64,000 nucleotides of DNA, from assembly GCF_030817275.1 (NCBI RefSeq), contig NZ_JAUSZD010000002.1, positions 3,596,001 to 3,660,000 of the forward strand, written 5' to 3'. Position 1 is the stretch's first letter, and each line of letters opens with the position of its first letter. The DNA is from Paenibacillus sp. V4I7. GTDB taxonomy: Bacteria > Bacillota > Bacilli > Paenibacillales > NBRC-103111. Both the position numbers and the translations under genes were made by a program. The notes beneath the pieces are model-generated. The model was not told the origin of the DNA, searched no databases, and saw nothing but the letters and a program-made list of their open reading frames with translations. Positions 1 through 10,117 of the stretch are shown here, one piece after another.

Positions 1-1659
1 CACCTGGGTTTTTACCTCAGTTGGCTCTGGCCGACTACGGCCATACAGTCGTACATAGATCTGCTCAATCTCCTCGCCGGTTAGATCGCCTTGTTTTAGC
101 AGCTCCGATGCAATGGTGTGGACGAAGTCGACGTGTTCCCTTACTAAATTTTTTACTTGGAGCATCTGATCCTTCAGAAGCTCGTTAATCTTTGGCCGGA
201 GTGCCTTGAGTGCATCAGCCCGAGAGCCCGTCGCAAGCCAACTGAACAGCTCATCGCCCATACCAACCATACCGAGGTAGGCGCCTGCCATCTCTGTAGC
301 CTGCTGAAGGTCGGAGGTGACACCGTTTAATTTCTTCCCTAAGAACACTTCTTCCACCGCCCGGGCCGCCAGACAGACTTGGATCTCCGCTAAGATTTCA
401 CTATCGCTTCGGTTATACCGTTCATGCGTCGGTTTGGTGGCAGCGAGACCGAGCGCGCCGCCCCGGCGGATGATTGTCACTTTCCAGACCCGGTCGTGGG
501 GCTTCAGTAGGTACTGGGCTACAGCATGACCGGCCTCATGGTAGGCGACATTCCGCTTCTCGTCGTCTCTCATGGAGCGGAGCGGCTGTTTGAGTCCCCA
601 CTCATAGGTCTCCATAGCAGCCCGGAAGTCCTCGTAACTGGCTTCCTGGGCTCCCCGTTGGTGGGCGATAACAAGCGATTCATTGACGATGTGTTTGATC
701 TGTGCAGGGCTGTAACCGACCGTATCGAGCGACGCCGCTTCCGAAGTTAGCGTAGAGTCCCGTTTCACCTTTCGGAGATAGTATTGGAAAACGTCCACCC
801 GACCATCATAGTCGGGGGTATCGACCCAGAGCTGCCTGTCGAAGCGGCCGGGCCGAAGCAGTGCGGGGTCAAGTACATCGGGCAGGTTTGTCGCAGCAAC
901 CGTCAACACCGCCGGTCGCTCTGCCTTTTTGCGCCGCAGACCCAGCGAGCGAAGCATCTTGGAAATCTTGGAGTTGTCGATGTTCGGCGGGTCCATCTGT
1001 AAGAGCAGCTCGTTGAGCAGACCAGAGCCGCCGCCCATGCCGAACATTGCTCCTCCTCCACCTGCTCCCGTCTGGCGACTCATTCCGATGGCGTCAATCT
1101 CGTCGATGAAGATGATGCACGCGCCGTACACAGTCGCCAGCTTCCGGGTCTTCTTGTAGAGGCGCATCACCTTCAGGTTGCCGACGCCGAAGAACATGTT
1201 TTGAAAGCTGGGTGCCGAGGCATAAGCAAAAGGCACCTGTGCTTCGTTAGCGATCACCTGTGCGAGGTAGGACTTACCGGTACCTGGAGGTCCGCAGAGC
1301 AGTAAGCCTCTGATCGCCTCGCCACCCATTTCCTTGAACTCCTTTACGCCCTTGAGCAGAATGACGATCCGTTTGGCATTCTCAACGATTTCGGGATTAC
1401 CCCGGTAATCATCCCATGTGGCTCCAGTCTCGCCAGGCAGAATCCAGTACGTGCGACCCCGGGCCAGGAACCAGAAAAGGGCTACGAACTGGACAATCAT
1501 GAACGTTATGGCAAAAAGCAACTGCATCACAATACCGATAATAGTCAATGCGATATTCCAAGATGTCGGCCCTCCTGCCCATATCAGCATGCCGGTAAAG
1601 ACGAGCGCTGCGAGCCACAGTATGAACGTTCGCCACTTGATCCACTGATATCTCTTCAT
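1..1659 (-). CDS. FtsH-like membrane AAA+ zinc metalloprotease (3' end outside window)
   Basis: The minus-strand frame is open from ATG 1659 (AAAGGAAG upstream) through position 1, so at least 553 residues are coded and the C-terminus is missing. Two N-terminal hydrophobic segments lie at about residues 11-30 and 36-67. An AAA+ module follows with Walker A GPPGTGKS (123-130), Walker B IIFIDE (182-187) and arginine-finger region RPGRFDR (269-275). A protease domain has HEAGH (374-378) and a downstream SDLQQAT segment supplying the likely third zinc ligand. FtsH-family enzymes are ATP-driven membrane proteases. This one differs from housekeeping FtsH: the first helix is followed by only a few residues rather than an extracytoplasmic domain, and a Gly/Met-rich insert (about 198-213) follows Walker B. 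It probably forms an operon with the small membrane protein at 1739-2029. Family assignment is secure; the substrate is unknown. Confidence 0.93.
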   Translation of the reverse strand, partial: MKRYQWIKWRTFILWLAALVFTGMLIWAGGPTSWNIALTIIGIVMQLLFAITFMIVQFVALFWFLARGRTYWILPGETGATWDDYRGNPEIVENAKRIVILLKGVKEFKEMGGEAIRGLLLCGPPGTGKSYLAQVIANEAQVPFAYASAPSFQNMFFGVGNLKVMRLYKKTRKLATVYGACIIFIDEIDAIGMSRQTGAGGGGAMFGMGGGSGLLNELLLQMDPPNIDNSKISKMLRSLGLRRKKAERPAVLTVAATNLPDVLDPALLRPGRFDRQLWVDTPDYDGRVDVFQYYLRKVKRDSTLTSEAASLDTVGYSPAQIKHIVNESLVIAHQRGAQEASYEDFRAAMETYEWGLKQPLRSMRDDEKRNVAYHEAGHAVAQYLLKPHDRVWKVTIIRRGGALGLAATKPTHERYNRSDSEILAEIQVCLAARAVEEVFLGKKLNGVTSDLQQATEMAGAYLGMVGMGDELFSWLATGSRADALKALRPKINELLKDQMLQVKNLVREHVDFVHTIASELLKQGDLTGEEIEQIYVRLYGRSRPEPTEVKTQV

Positions 1660-1738
1660 GGACTCACTTCCTTTAAGACGGTTTGTATTATATCTATGTA
1701 AAACCACAGGCCTCCCAGAAAGAAGGCCAAAGTCTTGT

Positions 1739-2029
1739 TTATCGGAATTTTCTTTTAATGTCCAATAAATACTTGAGAATTACAGCGATACCACCAACGA
1801 AATAAAATATCACCAGAGTCCACCCCGTAGGATCAGTTGGAATCAAGGATAAAACAATCTCTAATGGCAGGATATAATATAGGACATCTTTCAAATAACC
1901 TAATACAAAAGTTGGATCAAAAGAGCCTTTCCAAAAGGATTGGAAAAAGGCGATTAGAAAATCAATGATCATTAATCCAAATATGGCCCACATGGTGTAC
2001 ATCATCCAGTCTGCAAGTGTAAATGTCAT
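1739..2029 (-). CDS. small hydrophobic membrane protein upstream of the FtsH-like gene
   Basis: A 96-residue protein with about three hydrophobic segments (roughly 10-32, 42-62 and 70-90) and a basic C-terminus KRKFR. GGAGGG lies 12 nt before the ATG. It is 79 bp upstream of the FtsH-like gene on the same strand with no terminator between them, so the two are probably co-transcribed. The protein may be a membrane partner or adaptor of the protease; that is inference from position only. I do not recognise the family. Confidence 0.7.
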   Translation of the reverse strand: MTFTLADWMMYTMWAIFGLMIIDFLIAFFQSFWKGSFDPTFVLGYLKDVLYYILPLEIVLSLIPTDPTGWTLVIFYFVGGIAVILKYLLDIKRKFR

Positions 2030-2148
2030 TTATCATCACCACCCTCCTACATACTATGCTAGGATTACTGACATGATACAGTTTTTCATCAATCTGCCCA
2101 TTCGCTTTACGTGTCTGTAATAGAGACTTACAGTTTTGAATTAAGAAA

Positions 2149-2181
2149 AAATAAACGACACCACTAGGGTGTCGTTTATTT
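2149..2181 (-). terminator. terminator of the thermonuclease gene
   Basis: A perfect 14-bp stem (AAATAAACGACACC and its complement) surrounds the 5-nt loop ACTAG. The A/T-rich ends make it usable in both directions. It lies 39 bp past the stop of the nuclease gene. Confidence 0.85.
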
Positions 2182-2219
2182 TAGTCCTTCATTTCCTGAT
2201 CTCTTTGCCCGTCTGCCTC

Positions 2220-3047
2220 CTATTCACATGCCACACCGTCATTATCAAGGTCTAACTTACTGCTGTACCCAGGATCACCTCGATGAAGAGGAGCTTTGCC
2301 GGCAGCTTTAACTGCTGTACAGTTTGGATAGCTAACGTTACTATTTGATGTAGATGATGCAGGTGCTTTTGATGGCTGTGTTTCTTTCGCAGGTTCCTCT
2401 GTTTTCTTCATTACCTCTGGATGATATCCATCATCCTTCGCGTAGTTCTCTATGCTCCAGATGCCAGTTCCCGCCTGCTGTGCTTTCTTTTGAATTTCTC
2501 TGAATTTATCAACGTATTTTACATCGGGTTGGTAGATGGCTACTCGGGCTAATCCCTTTTCTAGAAGCAGCTCGTTTACCATTTTATCATCGAGCCAAAC
2601 ATACATAAGCAGCCGGCCATAACTATCACGTTCTGAGACGTCTTTTTCAAGTTTTACTTCTTTACCTTCAAGCATATCGGTTGTAAATTTCGATGCCTCC
2701 GGGCCGAAAGGTTCTACAGGCTTCGATGGATGTTTGGTTTCAGGTGTGTCAATCAGGACGAAACGAACCGTTTCCTTTTTGTCACCGATCAACACATTAA
2801 TTGTGTCCCCATCTACTACCTTGGTTACTTTTGCCGTTATGTACTTGTTAGCTTCTGCTACAGGTGCAGTTGTCGTCTGTGTAGTTGCCATAGCGCCGAT
2901 TAAAATAATGATAGCCCAAACTGCCACACCGCCAAGAATAAGTTTGTTTTTGGTTCTTTTCATCAGAAAAAAAATGCCGATGTATGGAGCTACTAAACAT
3001 AGGAGAACTAAAAACCAAGTTGTCTGATACCACTTTTGCCGAGACAT
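2220..3047 (-). CDS. membrane-anchored thermonuclease-like protein with excalibur domain
   Basis: 275 residues. Two N-terminal hydrophobic segments (about 10-29 and 35-53) anchor or export it. A staphylococcal-nuclease-type domain spans about residues 68-200 and shows VVDGDTINV, VRFVLIDTPET and ERDSYGRLLMYVW, which contain the acidic and arginine residues expected of this fold. A Ser/Pro/Lys-rich linker leads to a C-terminal excalibur calcium-binding motif with YPNC, DLDNDGVACE and paired cysteines. Such proteins are extracellular or surface nucleases. The gene is monocistronic, with a strong terminator at 2149-2181. Confidence 0.92.
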   Translation of the reverse strand: MSRQKWYQTTWFLVLLCLVAPYIGIFFLMKRTKNKLILGGVAVWAIIILIGAMATTQTTTAPVAEANKYITAKVTKVVDGDTINVLIGDKKETVRFVLIDTPETKHPSKPVEPFGPEASKFTTDMLEGKEVKLEKDVSERDSYGRLLMYVWLDDKMVNELLLEKGLARVAIYQPDVKYVDKFREIQKKAQQAGTGIWSIENYAKDDGYHPEVMKKTEEPAKETQPSKAPASSTSNSNVSYPNCTAVKAAGKAPLHRGDPGYSSKLDLDNDGVACE

Positions 3048-3225
3048 GGATGCACACCTACCTATTTTTTATTAGCAAGTAAATTTTTATTTCAATACCC
3101 CGTTTGGGGTTAATGAATTTAAAACCTTGTATTCCCTCCTGCATACTTCATATGATATGATAGAAACAAGAACATACATTCTATTTATTTCGCATTCATC
3201 TTACAGTCAGAAAAGAAGGTATCCT

Positions 3226-3396
3226 ATGCAAGATCACACAATTTTTGAGCGTTTGCGTAACAAATATGCGGATGAAGACAGGGCCAAGCTGGTCATGCTG
3301 CAATTAAGAACGTTAATGCAACAGAAGAAAAAGAAGAAATGGTATCAAAAATGGAAGACGCCGACAAAAACCCAACCATCGAGTTGGAACGAATAA
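3226..3396 (+). CDS. small basic protein of unknown function
   Basis: 56 residues from ATG 3226, chosen because GAAGG lies 5 nt upstream; an ATG 99 nt further upstream has no ribosome binding site. The protein is helical-looking with a KKKKKWYQKWK cluster and a Pro/Thr/Ser tail. No family is recognised. It converges on 3484-3768 and shares the hairpin at 3436-3477. Confidence 0.5.
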   Translation: MQDHTIFERLRNKYADEDRAKLVMLQLRTLMQQKKKKKWYQKWKTPTKTQPSSWNE

Positions 3397-3435
3397 CAGG
3401 CATCAATTTATTTGCAGCAAATCCGGAACATAAAT

Positions 3436-3477
3436 AGAAGCTTTCCTTTCGTAGCAGAACTACTGAGGAGAGCTTCT
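3436..3477. terminator. hairpin between convergent genes
   Basis: AGAAGCT pairs with AGCTTCT, with inner paired segments TCCT/AGGA and GTAG/CTAC. It lies between two convergent genes and could terminate either one. The T-run is weak. Confidence 0.5.
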
Positions 3478-3483
3478 TCGCCT

Positions 3484-3768
3484 TTAGTTGCTTCTTTTTC
3501 GTGAATAATACAATACACCGAGATAATGCGCTCCTGTAAATAGGGTGAGAATTCCAAAGAACAACAGGAACCCTCCTTCACGATCACGGAAGAAAAATTG
3601 CAGTACGAAAAGCGCAAGTGATATTTCGCTCCAGAGAAGCGTTCTTCTTTTGAGCTGGGTTAGATCCGCAGTCGATCTGCTTATTTTGCGAAGATTCATG
3701 AATGTAAGACCAGCGAGTACGATTACACCAATGATGATCACGAGAATGTAACTTGAATTGCCTGACAT
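3484..3768 (-). CDS. three-helix membrane protein, possibly YtpI-like
   Basis: 94 residues with hydrophobic segments at about 7-24, 48-60 and 66-86 and a KRRT/SRKR basic pattern favouring cytoplasmic loops. AGGGGAG precedes the ATG by about 5 nt. Length and layout resemble YtpI-like Bacillus membrane proteins, but I cannot confirm this without an alignment. Confidence 0.65.
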   Translation of the reverse strand: MSGNSSYILVIIIGVIVLAGLTFMNLRKISRSTADLTQLKRRTLLWSEISLALFVLQFFFRDREGGFLLFFGILTLFTGAHYLGVLYYSRKRSN

Positions 3769-3953
3769 GTGACTCCCCCTATTTCCGATGGTTCAACTTT
3801 ATCTTCTATTAATAGTAAGAACATTATATCTAAGATACATGGAATATGGCTAGATGTCTATTTCGAATTGTCCCTTTAAAAAAGGATTTCAGCTTCTTCC
3901 GTGGAACATATTTGGAATGTGTTGTCTAAATCTCACAGCGAGGAGCTTACACC

Positions 3954-4448
3954 ATGTCTACCCTGTCATTTAAAGAATTAGAAGAGTCTGATATTCCCCT
4001 TCTGATGGATATCTACAATCATTTTGTCCTACATACGACTGTTTCTTTTCACACGGAGCCCGTAGAGATATCAGAATTTACAGAAAGTGTAGTTCATCCA
4101 AACCCGCGTTACCAAACTTATGTGATAACATTCGATGGGATCCTTCAAGGATATGTACAAGTCATGCCGCACAAGAAAAAGCAAGCCTATGATACCACTG
4201 GGGAAGTGACGATCTATTTGAATCCGGAATGCGTGGGCAAAGGATTGGGCTCAGCAGCCATTCAGTACATTGAAGCAGTTGCCAAAGATCGCGGCTTCCA
4301 CACTCTGATCTCCACCATTTGTGCGGATAATAAACCTAGTATTCATTTGTTTACGAAAAATGGCTATACGCAGTGTGCACATTTCCGTGAGGTTGGCTTT
4401 AAATGGGGTCAATTTCTCGATATCGTTACCTATCAGAAAATCATATAA
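3954..4448 (+). CDS. GNAT acetyltransferase, phosphinothricin-acetyltransferase-like
   Basis: 164 residues covering a whole GNAT domain. It begins with FKELEESDIPLLMDIYNHFV, and the acetyl-CoA loop GKGLGSAAIQYIE lies near residues 95-107. The late strand has ADNKPSIHLFTKNGY. The N-terminal pattern DIYNHFVLHTTVSFHTEPV is typical of the Pat/Bar-like branch, which acetylates small amines or amino-acid analogues. GAGGAG lies 9 nt upstream of the ATG. The true substrate cannot be read from sequence. It ends 5 bp from the convergent lipoprotein gene. Confidence 0.88.
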   Translation: MSTLSFKELEESDIPLLMDIYNHFVLHTTVSFHTEPVEISEFTESVVHPNPRYQTYVITFDGILQGYVQVMPHKKKQAYDTTGEVTIYLNPECVGKGLGSAAIQYIEAVAKDRGFHTLISTICADNKPSIHLFTKNGYTQCAHFREVGFKWGQFLDIVTYQKII

Positions 4449-4453
4449 GAGGT

Positions 4454-5488
4454 TTATGGGGTTAGTAAACTCCAGTTCAACCCCCCGTCTGTCGTTCGCC
4501 ACAAATCCCTAGCATCCAAAAGCCAGCCACTTGTCGCAGTAGGAAAACTTAGGTGTAAACTCGCAGCAAGCGGCTGGAAAGTGCTAGGAAATTCATGTTG
4601 GCTCCACGTTTTTCCTCCATTAAATGTCCGTAGGAATTGCCATGTTTTCTCACTACTTTGTGGATTCGTGTGCATGAGAATGAACCCATTTTGTGAATCC
4701 GTAAAAGAAAGGGCCTGCGGCGCAAGGAAACTCGGCAGCCTGCCTGTTTCTTGCCATGTCTCCCCGTCTGTCATGTGATACAGGATCGACACTTCTTTAT
4801 CCTTCTTGCTGGGCCCAATAAACCAACCCTCGATGACTGAACGGAACGTAAACACGCTCTTCTCTTCTATTGGCATTGAGATGCGGCTTGATGCTGACCA
4901 AGTCAAACCCCCATCTTGTGTGCGAAGGAGCACCATGTCTTTCCCACTCTGGAACGCAATCAACCCTTGATGTCTGTCAAAAAAGCGAAAAAACGGCTCT
5001 ACTCCCCTAGACTCTAATCCAGGTAAGTCCTGTGCGATTACCTCCCACGTTTGACCACCGTCTAAGGTTAATCGAAGTTCTGATTTTTCATCAGAAGATT
5101 CACTGGTAAGCAGCCAACCCGTTTGAGGATTAACAAAAGAAATCGCGCTCAGCATGATTGTTTGAGGCAATCTACTCAGAGCCCGCCAGGTCAACCCACC
5201 GTCGCTGGATTTCAAGAATTGAAGATCACGGGCGCTGGAAGCGACACCATAGCCATGAAGCTCATCCACGAATGAGATCGCTTTGGTTGGTTTTACATGT
5301 ATAGGTTGAACTTGATCTTGAATACCAATTTTTTCACCTGCTACGACCGAAAAACCATTATCACGTTTTTGAGTTAGTGAAGTCATTAGATGGGGAGACG
5401 GAGTTGAGGCTTCCTCATGAAAGCAACCTGCGCACAGCAGAAAAACCAGCAGTACAACTAATTTTTTGTTGTTTATCAAGGTTGTCAT
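4454..5488 (-). CDS. beta-propeller lipoprotein with Asp-box (BNR/YCF48-like) repeats
   Basis: 344 residues from ATG 5488, chosen for AAAGGAGAGG upstream; a start at 5557 would bury the signal peptide. A lipobox (LLCAGC) gives a lipid-anchored cysteine near residue 22. At least six Asp-box motifs recur (SSDGGLTW, TLDGGQTW, TQDGGLTW, TDGETW, TFNGGKTW, TTDGGLNW), as in sialidase-like or YCF48-like propellers. These repeats usually serve as a structural scaffold. No catalytic set is evident. Location is the outer face of the membrane; function unknown. Confidence 0.85.
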   Translation of the reverse strand: MTTLINNKKLVVLLVFLLCAGCFHEEASTPSPHLMTSLTQKRDNGFSVVAGEKIGIQDQVQPIHVKPTKAISFVDELHGYGVASSARDLQFLKSSDGGLTWRALSRLPQTIMLSAISFVNPQTGWLLTSESSDEKSELRLTLDGGQTWEVIAQDLPGLESRGVEPFFRFFDRHQGLIAFQSGKDMVLLRTQDGGLTWSASSRISMPIEEKSVFTFRSVIEGWFIGPSKKDKEVSILYHMTDGETWQETGRLPSFLAPQALSFTDSQNGFILMHTNPQSSEKTWQFLRTFNGGKTWSQHEFPSTFQPLAASLHLSFPTATSGWLLDARDLWRTTDGGLNWSLLTP

Positions 5489-5705
5489 GGACTCAATCCT
5501 CTCCTTTCTCTTTGCTAATTCTGCTTTGGGTATATGTAATGACGGTCCATGATCCAAAATAGTTCATGTCCATTTACTGCAGCCATAGCGTACGGGATAC
5601 TTCAAACAGACTTTAGAGTCTGTTTGATTCCGTTATTTTCACTGGATAGGATGTCCCTTCTTGACAAAAGCTAGAGTATATTAATAATGCTCGGAGGGGA
5701 TTGCC

Positions 5706-6740
5706 ATGACGAAATGGCTTTGGTCCATCGCCATCGTAGGCTTGCTAGCGACAGGCTGCGGTATGTCAAAAAACAAGCCTTATTACGATCAACGCTCTAC
5801 ACAAAATTCTCATGTGGAAGAACAAGATTTAACAACAGATTCTAGTGCCAACAACGACGAAATTGATACTGAGACTCTTATCAGTCCAAGGAGCATGAAT
5901 AGTCCCCCCTCTGCTGGGACACCTACGGCTTCCGTTCAACCTAAAGCAACACCTACTGTTATAACGTCCAGACCATCGCCCAAACCTAGCCCCAAGAAAG
6001 CAGCAGTACAGCCAGAAGCTTCAAAGAAGCCTTCTGTTCCTGTTCAAAAAAATCAAGGCCAAGCTAGAATTTCTCTGAAAAAGCTTACTCTCTCTCAACT
6101 GGTTATGAAATATCCAGATACCTTTAAGCTGCGCGGCTCTGCTCAAGAAAAGAAAGTGGCACTAACCTTCGATGACGGGCCTGACACCCGTTTTACTCCA
6201 AAAGTGCTTGATGCGCTTAAGGCGAGCCAAGTTAAGGCGACCTTTTTCGTTCTTGGCGTTCAAGCTAATGCTCATCCCGATATCATTAGGCGGATTGTCA
6301 AAGAAGGCCATGTCATCGGGAATCATTCCTACAGTCATGCGAACCTGCCTAAGCTGACGGCGGACAAATTTCAAAGTCAGATTATCAGCACAGAGAGCGT
6401 GCTGCAAGGCTTAATCGGCTACGCACCTAAGCTAATCCGCCCGCCGTACGGCGCGATAAATGAAGAGCAGGTCAGATGGATCGCTGACCACCATTATTTG
6501 ATCGTGAATTGGAATGTCGATTCCCTCGACTGGAAATCGCTGAATTCCGATCAGGTGCTGAACAATATCATGCAGCAAACGAAGCCTGGTTCTATCATCC
6601 TTCAGCACTCCGGAGGTGCTGATAGTCAAGATTTGTCAGGGACGGTACAGGCCATTGGACCGCTGATTAGTAAGCTTAAAGCAGCAGGTTACACGTTTGT
6701 AACCGTACCTGAGCTGCTTCACGTCACAAAAAGCAAATAA
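5706..6740 (+). CDS. polysaccharide deacetylase (CE4) lipoprotein
   Basis: 344 residues. The signal peptide has lipobox LLATGC, then a Ser/Thr/Pro/Lys-rich spacer runs to about residue 125. A NodB homology domain follows with motif 1 TFDDGPD, motif 2 HSYSH (zinc histidines) and motif 3 RPPYG. These are the catalytic and metal residues of CE4 enzymes, which remove N-acetyl groups from peptidoglycan or chitin-like polymers at the cell surface. GGAGGGG precedes the ATG. The gene stands alone and ends in a strong shared terminator. Confidence 0.92.
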   Translation: MTKWLWSIAIVGLLATGCGMSKNKPYYDQRSTQNSHVEEQDLTTDSSANNDEIDTETLISPRSMNSPPSAGTPTASVQPKATPTVITSRPSPKPSPKKAAVQPEASKKPSVPVQKNQGQARISLKKLTLSQLVMKYPDTFKLRGSAQEKKVALTFDDGPDTRFTPKVLDALKASQVKATFFVLGVQANAHPDIIRRIVKEGHVIGNHSYSHANLPKLTADKFQSQIISTESVLQGLIGYAPKLIRPPYGAINEEQVRWIADHHYLIVNWNVDSLDWKSLNSDQVLNNIMQQTKPGSIILQHSGGADSQDLSGTVQAIGPLISKLKAAGYTFVTVPELLHVTKSK

Positions 6741-6786
6741 GCCGGAAAGCGCATCTTGAGGGTGCGCAGCCGGCTTATTCTTTTTG
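6736..6786. terminator. bidirectional terminator
   Basis: AATAAGCCGG pairs with CCGGCTTATT, with inner GCGCA/TGCGC, followed by TTCTTTTTG on the plus strand. It sits between the convergent deacetylase and ABC-F genes and overlaps the deacetylase stop codon. Confidence 0.85.
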
Positions 6787-6791
6787 TTAGC

Positions 6792-8639
<1,848 letters not shown>

Positions 8640-8668
8640 AGACTCATTTCCTCCTTAAATTCAAATAC

Positions 8669-8695
8669 AAAAAACCGCAAGCAATCGCCTACGGT
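8669..8695 (-). terminator. leader terminator (attenuator) of the ABC-F gene
   Basis: On the minus strand ACCGTAGGC pairs with GCTTGCGGT (9 pairs including G-T wobbles) around loop GATT and is followed by six T. It lies about 30 nt before the coding start and between the promoter and the gene, so it would block transcription unless the leader refolds. Confidence 0.75.
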
Positions 8696-8841
8696 CAGGA
8701 AGAACAAGTCATGATTTTGGTATGCAAAGAACAGCAACCCCTGAAGGAGTCAGCCCCTTTAGACATACGTATCCCACTCGCTCTACCTGCACAATCGTAG
8801 AGTCTGCCTATCAACGAACAATTTCGTTTTAGCAGAGAAAG

Positions 8842-8859
8842 TTAGGCTACATACTTCAT
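8842..8859 (-). CDS. five-residue leader peptide MKYVA in the ABC-F leader
   Basis: ATG AAG TAT GTA GCC TAA, with GGAGGT 11 nt upstream, lies about 30 nt downstream of the predicted transcription start. Very short uORFs with good ribosome binding sites are typical sensors in antibiotic-responsive ABC-F and erm leaders, where a stalled ribosome changes RNA folding. Assignment is inferred from layout. Confidence 0.6.
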   Translation of the reverse strand: MKYVA

Positions 8860-8896
8860 CGTCAAAGGGTACCTCCGAGTTCTTTAAGATGGCTCT

Positions 8897-8924
8897 ATTG
8901 TATCATAGCCCCCTAAGCACTCAA
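8897..8924 (-). promoter_or_regulatory. sigma-A-type promoter of the ABC-F leader
   Basis: The minus strand reads TTGAGT, a 16-nt spacer, then TACAAT. The predicted transcript starts near 8890 and gives a leader of about 250 nt. Confidence 0.6.
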
Positions 8925-8947
8925 GGGAGAAAATTAGTATAACCATC

Positions 8948-8994
8948 TTGCAGCCTGCCCTTTTTTATACTACAATTCAATTCGTAATAATTAC
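8948..8994 (+). promoter_or_regulatory. promoter with Zur box for the COG0523 gene
   Basis: TTGCAG (8948-8953), 17 nt, TACAAT (8971-8976). TCGTAATAATTAC at 8982-8994 matches the Bacillus Zur consensus TCGTAATNATTACGA except for the last two bases. The box covers the start-site region, as expected for repression by Zur when zinc is sufficient. Confidence 0.75.
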
Positions 8995-9026
8995 TTTTTA
9001 ATCCCAAGACGAAGGAGGTCCTTGTT

Positions 9027-10010
9027 TTGAACAAAGTTCCCGTTATCGTACTGAGTGGATTTCTAGGCAGCGGCAAAACAACACTGCTCATCCGCATGCT
9101 TCAAGAAGTTGCCTCCTTTAACCTAAGCCCCGCTGTTCTTATGAATGAGCTTGGGAAACAAGATGTAGACGGCCATCTCCTCCAAGAAGCCTCACCTGAT
9201 GTGAACATGGCCAAACTGCTCGATGGCTGCATCTGCTGCAGTAAAAAAAGTGATATTAGTGATTCCATTAAACAATTGTTAGCGCGCAAGCCTGACGTCA
9301 TACTCATTGAATTAACCGGTGTTGCCAACCCAGAGGAAATCGTCGATGCATTTACCGAGCCTGCACTACTTCCTCATGTGAAACTACATAAAGTCATCAC
9401 CATACTTGATGCCGAAAACGTGCTTGAATATAACAGTATTTTCGCCTCGGACCGAGAGCTTGTCTATACACTTCGCAGACAGATGGAAGTTGCAGATCTT
9501 CTTATTCTGAACAAAATCGACTTAATCACTGATAAACAACAGAAGTCCATCGAAAAAACAATTCGCAAATTCAATGAACGTTCCTTAATACTGCCAACCG
9601 CACATAGTCAATTCGATTTAGAGCTTATTTTTGGCACTCTCAGTCCACAAGGATCGCAATCCACCGTCTCGCCGAATTTCAATAAAAAGCTTCAATTTCA
9701 AGTCATTAAAACGGCACAGTCGCCAAGCGAGACATCCAAACACACCCCATCTTTCTCACGTATTCAGACAATCACAATCCTCATGGATGATGACCTTGCC
9801 GTGTCACAGCACTTTGTGGAACGTTATTTAGCAAAATGGGGCTCCACACTGCTTCGCGCGAAAGGTTATTTGATTATTGGCGCTAAGCACGATTCCTTTG
9901 TTATGCAATTCGCAGGCAAACGCACGAACTGGCAGCAGACCATCTTTCCAAGGAACGCCTTATCTCGTCCTCATTGGTATGGATCTGGATGCGAAGACTC
10001 TCGAAGATGA
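9027..10010 (+). CDS. COG0523/CobW-family GTPase, zinc metallochaperone-like, C-terminal frameshift
   Basis: 327 residues from TTG 9027 (AAGGAGG upstream). Walker A GFLGSGKTT, the family hallmark GCICC and guanine motif NKID identify a COG0523 G3E GTPase. ZagA/YciC-type members deliver zinc during zinc limitation. The Zur box at the promoter and the neighbouring zur gene support this role. The last 23 residues look out of frame. The +1 frame from about 9951 encodes YLVLIGMDLDAKTLEDDW and runs to a stop at 10044, resembling the normal end of the C-terminal domain. A one-base indel near 9950, real or a sequence error, is therefore likely. Confidence 0.9.
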   Translation: MNKVPVIVLSGFLGSGKTTLLIRMLQEVASFNLSPAVLMNELGKQDVDGHLLQEASPDVNMAKLLDGCICCSKKSDISDSIKQLLARKPDVILIELTGVANPEEIVDAFTEPALLPHVKLHKVITILDAENVLEYNSIFASDRELVYTLRRQMEVADLLILNKIDLITDKQQKSIEKTIRKFNERSLILPTAHSQFDLELIFGTLSPQGSQSTVSPNFNKKLQFQVIKTAQSPSETSKHTPSFSRIQTITILMDDDLAVSQHFVERYLAKWGSTLLRAKGYLIIGAKHDSFVMQFAGKRTNWQQTIFPRNALSRPHWYGSGCEDSRR

Positions 10011-10058
10011 CTGGCAAAAGCGATTAACGGAATCCCAACTATAATAGCAATGCAAACC

Positions 10059-10108
10059 AAAAAAGCAGTTCCGCTGAGTTCACCTCAAGCAGACTGCTTT
10101 TACTTTTC
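10059..10108. terminator. bidirectional terminator between COG0523 gene and zur
   Basis: AAAAGCAGT (10061-10069) pairs with ACTGCTTTT (10093-10101), with an inner GCTGAG/CTCAAGC helix. Runs of A and T flank both sides. Confidence 0.85.
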
Positions 10109-10117
10109 CACGATTTT

